From CAVTSA01 sp963737225 (GTDB taxonomy: Bacteria; Chloroflexota; Dormibacteria; Dormibacterales; Dormibacteraceae), in NCBI GenBank assembly GCA_963737225.1, contig CAVTSA010000013.1, positions 1 to 64,000 on the forward strand: a stretch of DNA of 64,000 nt, in the 5' to 3' direction. The position numbers and the translations under genes were made by a program. Each line of letters opens with the position of its first letter. The stretch's first letter is position 1. Shown one piece after another: positions 59,702 to 64,000 of the stretch. The notes below the pieces were generated by a model. That model was not told the origin of the DNA and searched no databases. It was given only the letters and a program-made list of their open reading frames with translations.

Positions 59702-60655
59702 ATGGTCGATCTGCAGGAACACCGGGCGGCGGCCAGCGCGGCCGCCGTTTCGCCCGCCATGCACATCGTCGACCTGACCAAGCACTACGGGCGGATCGAG
59801 GCCCTCACCGGGCTGTCGATGACGGTCCCGCGAGGCGAGGTGTTCGGGTTCCTGGGGCCCAACGGCGCCGGCAAGACGACCGCCATCAAGCTACTGCTGG
59901 GCCTGGCCGCACCGACCTCGGGTGAGGCGTGGGTCCTCGGCGAGCGGGCGGGAACGCTCGCCGCCCGCCGCCGCGTCGGGTACCTTCCCGAGCTCTTCCG
60001 CTATCAGCCCTGGCTCACCGCGCGGGAGGTGCTGGCCCTGCACTGCGAGCTGATACGTCTGCCGCGCTCGGGGTGGACAGCGGAGATCGACGGCGCGCTG
60101 CGCCTGGTCGGCCTCGACGGCCGCGAGACCGAGCGCGTGCGCGGCTACTCGAAGGGTATGCAGCAGCGCCTTGGGCTCGGAGTCGCGCTGCTCGGTGCTC
60201 CCGAGCTGATCTTGCTCGACGAGCCGACGTCGGCGCTCGACCCGGTGGGACGGCACGACGTCCGGGAGCTGATCCACGAGCTCAAGGCGCGCGGCAAGGC
60301 GGTCTTCCTCAACTCGCATCTCCTGACCGAGGTGGAGATGGTGTGCGATCGGGTCGCGATGGTCGACCAGGGTCACGTGATCGCGACCGGGACCCTCGAC
60401 GACCTCCTCGGGGGTGGCTCCTGCCGGTTCCGGATCGGCGGACTGGCGCCCGAGGCGCGGCACGCCCTGGGCCGGTTCGGCGCGCTGAACGACGACGGGA
60501 CCTGGCTCACGATCACCGGACTGGACGCCGACCGCGTCCCCGAGGTGGTGTCCACCATCGTGGAGCAGGGAGGCCGGCTCTACGCCGTGGAGCCCCGCCA
60601 CCAGTCCCTCGAAGATCGCTTTCTGGAACTCCTCCAGGCCCCCCGGGACGGGTGA
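59702..60655 (+). CDS. ABC transporter ATP-binding protein (ABC-2 exporter)
   Basis: 317 residues. Walker A GFLGPNGAGKTTAIKLL, signature RGYSKGMQQRLGLGVALL, Walker B LILLDEPTSALDP, H-loop LNSHLLTEVE. C-terminal extension ~70 residues, as in CcmA/DrrA types. Follows the anti-sigma gene by 20 bp, possibly same operon. Confidence 0.9.
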   Translation: MVDLQEHRAAASAAAVSPAMHIVDLTKHYGRIEALTGLSMTVPRGEVFGFLGPNGAGKTTAIKLLLGLAAPTSGEAWVLGERAGTLAARRRVGYLPELFRYQPWLTAREVLALHCELIRLPRSGWTAEIDGALRLVGLDGRETERVRGYSKGMQQRLGLGVALLGAPELILLDEPTSALDPVGRHDVRELIHELKARGKAVFLNSHLLTEVEMVCDRVAMVDQGHVIATGTLDDLLGGGSCRFRIGGLAPEARHALGRFGALNDDGTWLTITGLDADRVPEVVSTIVEQGGRLYAVEPRHQSLEDRFLELLQAPRDG

Positions 60656-60662
60656 ACGCCCG

Positions 60663-61529
60663 ATGCCACCGGTGCTGACGTTCGCCCGCCTCACGGTCTG
60701 GGAGATCTCACGTCGCCGGCTGCTGATCGCGCTCGCGGCGCTGACGCTGATCCTGATCGTGGCCACCAGCTGGGGGTTCTCGAAGCTGAACGACGCCGGT
60801 CTCAACGGTGGCCAGCCGCTGGGCGAGGCGGAGGTGCGGGTCCTGGCCTCCCAGCTGCTGATCCTGGTCGCGTTCCTGTTCAGCGGTGTGCTCGCGCTGT
60901 CGGCGGCCTTCGTCGGCGCTCCCAGTCTGTCTGCTGACCTGGAGTCGAACCTCGCGCTCGCGCTGCTGGCACGGCCGGTGCGACGCGCCGACTACGTCCT
61001 CGGGAAGTGGCTGGGCATGGCGGTGCTGGTGGTGATCTACGCGGCTGGAACCGGCCTCCTCGCCGTGCTCGGCGTGTGGATCGCGACCCGGTACGCTCCG
61101 CCCAACGTGGCCGGCCTGGTCGTCTCCGTCGCCGGTGAGGGCCTGGTCGTGCTGACGCTGGCGTTGCTGCTCTCGACCCGGGTGCCGGGGATGACGGGCG
61201 GCATCGTGGCTCTGGTGCTCTGGTTCATGGCCTGGATGGGCGGCATCGCGGGGGGCATCGGCCAGGCACTCGAGAACGGGGCCCTGACCACGGCCGGGGT
61301 GGTGATGGGACTGGTGTTCCCGACCGACGCGCTCTGGCGCTCCGCGGTCTACTCGATGGAGCCGGTCGCTGTCGTGGTCGGTCTCCAGGAGGCGGGGAGG
61401 ACCGGCCTCGCGGCCAATCCCTTCGCGGCGACGCAACCGATCCCCCTCGGGGTGCTGGTCTGGTCGATCGTCTGGGTGCTGGCCGCCCTCGCGCTGGCCG
61501 TGGTGAGCTTCGGGAGCCGCGAGATCTGA
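60663..61529 (+). CDS. ABC-2 type permease
   Basis: 288 residues, six hydrophobic helices, starting TFARLTVWEISRRRLLIALAALTLILIVATSWGF. LALALLARPVRRADYVLGKWLGMAVLVVIYAAG is the usual cytosolic-loop region of NosY/ABC-2 permeases. Partner of the upstream ATPase; ligand unknown. Confidence 0.88.
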   Translation: MPPVLTFARLTVWEISRRRLLIALAALTLILIVATSWGFSKLNDAGLNGGQPLGEAEVRVLASQLLILVAFLFSGVLALSAAFVGAPSLSADLESNLALALLARPVRRADYVLGKWLGMAVLVVIYAAGTGLLAVLGVWIATRYAPPNVAGLVVSVAGEGLVVLTLALLLSTRVPGMTGGIVALVLWFMAWMGGIAGGIGQALENGALTTAGVVMGLVFPTDALWRSAVYSMEPVAVVVGLQEAGRTGLAANPFAATQPIPLGVLVWSIVWVLAALALAVVSFGSREI

Positions 61530-61551
61530 ACCTTTCTTTGCTGCGGGATCT

Positions 61552-61568
61552 CCGGCTGCCACAGCCGG
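61552..61568 (+). terminator. Hairpin between permease and acyltransferase
   Basis: CCGGCTG-CCA-CAGCCGG, 23 bp after the permease stop and 13 bp before the TTG start of the next gene. Too close to the start to be only a terminator; may also mask its ribosome site. Confidence 0.45.
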
Positions 61569-61581
61569 CAGGCAACAAGCT

Positions 61582-62703
61582 TTGAGCGGAGCCGCCGAGA
61601 GGCCACATCTCCTCGGGCTCGACCTGGTCCGGGTGTTGGCGCTGGTGCTGGTGATCGCGATCCACTGTGACCACTGGCCCTACCAGGCGCCGGGCCTGGC
61701 CCAGGAGGTGTGGTCGATCCTGGACCTGCTGTTCCGCGTCTCGGTACCACTCTTCGTCATCCTCAGCGGCTTCCTGCTCACCTACGGCGACCAGCATGCG
61801 CTGCCCCTGACCCAGTTCCTCCGCCGGCGTTTGGGCCGTTCGCTGATCCCCTGGATCGTGTGGATGCCGGTGTACACGGTGATCGGCGTGTTCCTGACCA
61901 AGGAGATCCCCGCGTCCTGGGCCGGCGTGGCCGCGTGGTGGGCGCTGGGCGGTGGTCACCTCTGGTACCTGCTGCTGATCCCCCAGCTCTACATCCTGTT
62001 TCAGATCTGGCCGGCGTCGAACCGCGGCCTGCTGCTGGTCGGGGTGGTCGCGATCGCGGTCCAGGTGGTGCTGTGCACGTACCGGCTGCTGGCATCCCCC
62101 GACGCGCCGCTGAACGGGTTCCTGCTGGCCCACGGCTACCAGGTGGCGCCGCTCTGGGTCGGCTACTTCGGAATCGGCCTGGTGCTGGGAAGCTGGCGCG
62201 CCGAACATCTGGACGCCTGGAACTCCTGGGCCCTGACCGGCGTGTTTGCGCTCGCAACGGTGGCCGGAGCCGTCCTTTTGATCCTGGCGAACGGCAGCGG
62301 CACGCCCAACGCCAGCTTCGTGCAGGGGACGGGGGCGTTCCTGCTGCCGTCGTTGATCCCGGTGACCGTCGCGGCGTTTGTCGCCTGGGGGCTGGCAGGC
62401 GAGCGGCTGCTGGCCGGCCGTCCGGAGCTCACCCAGGTCGTGCAGTCGGTGAGCCGCTACGCGCTCGGGATCTACATCGTCCACGAGGCCCTGACCTACG
62501 TCAGCGGCCCGGTCCAGTACCTGCCCATCGCCCGCGCGTCGCTCGCGGTCTCTCTCGTCTTCTTCGTGTTCCAGGTCGTGGTCACGTTCATGCTGGCCTA
62601 CGCCGTCACCCGCGTCATCGCGGCGACGCGGCTCGCGATCACCATCGGGCTGCCTCCGGAGCCTCCCCGCTGGGCGGCGTGGAGGCGACCCTTCGCGGTC
62701 TGA
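61582..62703 (+). CDS. Acyltransferase 3 family membrane protein
   Basis: 373 residues, ~10 membrane helices. HLLGLDLVRVLALVLVIAIHCDHWP, FVILSGFLLTYGD, FLRRRLGRSLIPWIVWMPVYT, GGHLWYLLLIPQLYILF and SRYALGIYIVHEALTY match OafA/WecH-type O-acyltransferases, with the conserved His in IHCDHW. Acylates surface carbohydrates or lipids. Confidence 0.85.
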   Translation: MSGAAERPHLLGLDLVRVLALVLVIAIHCDHWPYQAPGLAQEVWSILDLLFRVSVPLFVILSGFLLTYGDQHALPLTQFLRRRLGRSLIPWIVWMPVYTVIGVFLTKEIPASWAGVAAWWALGGGHLWYLLLIPQLYILFQIWPASNRGLLLVGVVAIAVQVVLCTYRLLASPDAPLNGFLLAHGYQVAPLWVGYFGIGLVLGSWRAEHLDAWNSWALTGVFALATVAGAVLLILANGSGTPNASFVQGTGAFLLPSLIPVTVAAFVAWGLAGERLLAGRPELTQVVQSVSRYALGIYIVHEALTYVSGPVQYLPIARASLAVSLVFFVFQVVVTFMLAYAVTRVIAATRLAITIGLPPEPPRWAAWRRPFAV

Positions 62704-62910
62704 CGCCGGACACCGCGCTCCGCGCACAGGCCCGGGACACTGCCTTCCAGCTCGGTCGCCTGGCTTCCCTTCCCCAGAGCTGGAGGGGTGTCGGTTGAAC
62801 GCGATCTGGCGCCCTGAAACCCAGCACTCCCCCGGGAACGTGATCACGCCGTCCCACCCGGCCCCTCCCCACCCTGGAAGTCCGGGGTCTCCGGACACGT
62901 TCTCAGGGCT
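62704..62910. other. Spacer with two inverted repeats, no gene
   Basis: CCTTCCAGCT…AGCTGGAGGG (about 62743-62786) could form a terminator for the acyltransferase. GTCCGG-GGTCT-CCGGAC (about 62881-62897) is just before the OsmC gene and may be an operator. Confidence 0.4.
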
Positions 62911-63369
62911 ATGACCGAAGGGGATCTGCGCACGGCGACATTGCGCTGGCAGGGGACCGGCTTCGACTTCGAGGGCCTCACCAGGGGTGGGCCGGTCGCG
63001 GTGCGGGGCGGCGGTCCGGAACGCACCGGGCAGAGCCCGATGGAGCTGCTGCTGCTGGCCGCCGCCGGCTGCATGGCGATCGACGTCATCGACATCCTGA
63101 GCAAGGGTCGCCGCGCCCCCGCCTCCTACCAGGTGGAGATCGCGGGCACGCGGCGTGCCGCCCCGCCCCGCCGCTACACCGGCCTCCGACTCCGTCACAC
63201 GGTGCGAGGCGTCGACGAGGCGTCGGTACGACGCGCGGTCACCCTGAGCCAGCAGAAGTACTGCTCGGTGATGGCGACGCTCGATCCGGCCACGCCGATC
63301 ACGCACGAGGTCGTCATCCTGGACCGCTCGCCGGAACCGTCGGACTCGGGGACACCCGCGACCACCTGA
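62911..63369 (+). CDS. OsmC family protein
   Basis: 152 residues. LTRGGPVAVRGGGPERTGQSPMELLLLAAAGCMAIDVIDILSKGR and LSQQKYCSVMATLD supply the two conserved cysteines of the OsmC/Ohr fold (about residues 50 and 120). YhfA-like subgroup, probably a thiol peroxidase for organic hydroperoxides. Confidence 0.85.
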   Translation: MTEGDLRTATLRWQGTGFDFEGLTRGGPVAVRGGGPERTGQSPMELLLLAAAGCMAIDVIDILSKGRRAPASYQVEIAGTRRAAPPRRYTGLRLRHTVRGVDEASVRRAVTLSQQKYCSVMATLDPATPITHEVVILDRSPEPSDSGTPATT

Positions 63370-63382
63370 TTCGGAAGCGCCG

Positions 63383-64000
63383 ATGGTAGGCAGGCGGACT
63401 CACCGCATTACCCTTCACGGAATGCGCAGCACGCTCCGCTTCCGAGCGGCTCGCGGCGTGCTGCGGTTGGGGATCGCCGCCATCCTTCCGATCCGGGCAG
63501 CGGGCCTGGAGAGCGTTCCTCGGGGGCCCTACCTGGTCAGCTGCAACCACCTCAACTGGGTTGATCCGTTCGTGCTCATCGCAGCGTTGCCCGGCCGTCC
63601 GTCGCTCCACTTCCTGGGTCGGGGCTCGGCGATCCACAACCGGCTCTGGAAGCGGTGGATCCTCTACCTGCTGGGCGACATCGTGATCCCGGTCGAGACC
63701 GGTGAGATCGCACATCTCTCGGACGCGGTAGGCCGGGCGCTGCGTGACGGTCAGGCGGTGGGGATCTTCCCGGAGGGCCACCTAGGCCCGGCGGAGGGAG
63801 AGCTGCAGCCGCTGCGTAAGGGGGTTGCGCACTTCGCCGCCGAGGGCAGCGTGCCGGTCGTCCCCGCGGCGCTGAGCGGGACGCACGAGCTCTGGCGGGG
63901 AAAACACATCCGGCTCGCGCTGGGGCCTCCGATCCACCCGAGCGGGGACCTGGACGCCGACCTGGCCGCCATCGAGCGGGGGATGCGAGCGGTCCTGCCG
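63383..64000 (+). CDS. 1-acyl-sn-glycerol-3-phosphate acyltransferase (PlsC), runs off the window
   Basis: 206 codons are visible without a stop. Catalytic SCNHLNWVDPFVL (NHxxxxD) and FPEGHLG are present, with PVVPAALSGTHELW after. It acylates lysophosphatidate at the membrane. Start either ATG 63383 or, 13 codons later, ATG 63422; neither has a strong ribosome site. Confidence 0.85.
   Translation, partial: MVGRRTHRITLHGMRSTLRFRAARGVLRLGIAAILPIRAAGLESVPRGPYLVSCNHLNWVDPFVLIAALPGRPSLHFLGRGSAIHNRLWKRWILYLLGDIVIPVETGEIAHLSDAVGRALRDGQAVGIFPEGHLGPAEGELQPLRKGVAHFAAEGSVPVVPAALSGTHELWRGKHIRLALGPPIHPSGDLDADLAAIERGMRAVLP

Overview
The window is GC-rich, gene-dense DNA with short spacers and frequent GTG/TTG starts. 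It carries a mycothione reductase, an F420-type luciferase-like oxidoreductase, a kumamolisin-type S53 peptidase, many PadR/MarR/WYL regulators, and a large set of promoters whose -10 box lies only 6-12 nt before the start codon (leaderless transcripts). This fits a soil-type high-GC Terrabacteria lineage, such as an actinobacterium or a Dormibacterota-like organism. Nothing in the window fixes the phylum, and no rRNA is present; two tRNA genes (Ile-GAT, Trp-CCA) are.

Layout. 0-10.7 kb: redox and catabolic housekeeping (broken xanthine-dehydrogenase-type gene, lipid kinase, mycothione reductase, glutathionyl-hydroquinone-reductase family, SDR, mutarotase, MarR/DoxX pair, alcohol dehydrogenase, MetE-like enzyme). 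10.7-15.4 kb: sigma-factor remnant, two tRNAs, metallophosphatase, hpt, PadR, creatininase. 15.4-19.7 kb: peptide ABC importer (lipoprotein plus two permeases, no ATPase) and a Bcp peroxiredoxin. 19.7-25 kb: WYL regulator diverging from an FAD oxidase that is frameshifted and truncated by an IS110-type insertion whose own transposase is frameshifted; then a 5'-3' exonuclease. 25-38.2 kb: rhodanese, a large LuxR ATPase, and a CoA-dependent aromatic (anthranilate-like) catabolic cluster split by a VapBC module. 38.2-49.6 kb: DapF-fold protein lacking both catalytic cysteines, S53 peptidase, membrane proteins, Xaa-Pro peptidase, greA, acyl-CoA dehydrogenase, GDPD, MoxR ATPase. 49.6-57.9 kb: MFS exporter with its PadR, a broken DUF559 nuclease-like gene, queuine tRNA-ribosyltransferase, EVE protein, AAA ATPase, thioredoxin-TPR protein and queuosine-salvage protein. 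57.9-64 kb: ECF sigma/anti-sigma pair, ABC-2 exporter, acyltransferase, OsmC, and a PlsC gene running off the end.

The most unusual signal is not a gene. At least ten intergenic sites each carry two matched copies of a short palindrome whose centres are 41-43 bp (most often exactly 42 bp) apart. The palindrome sequence differs completely between families (TTGGTGCACCAA, CATCTGTCGACAGATG, CCGTTTCGTACGGAACGG, GTGCTAGC and others), while the two copies at one site match each other and the spacing is kept. Most sites lie at the 3' ends of genes, and two run into the 3' end of a coding region. I know of no described element with this architecture.

Six single-base frameshifts in five genes (xanthine dehydrogenase, sigma remnant, FAD oxidase, IS110 transposase, and two in the DUF559 gene) mean either active gene decay or residual indel errors in the assembly.
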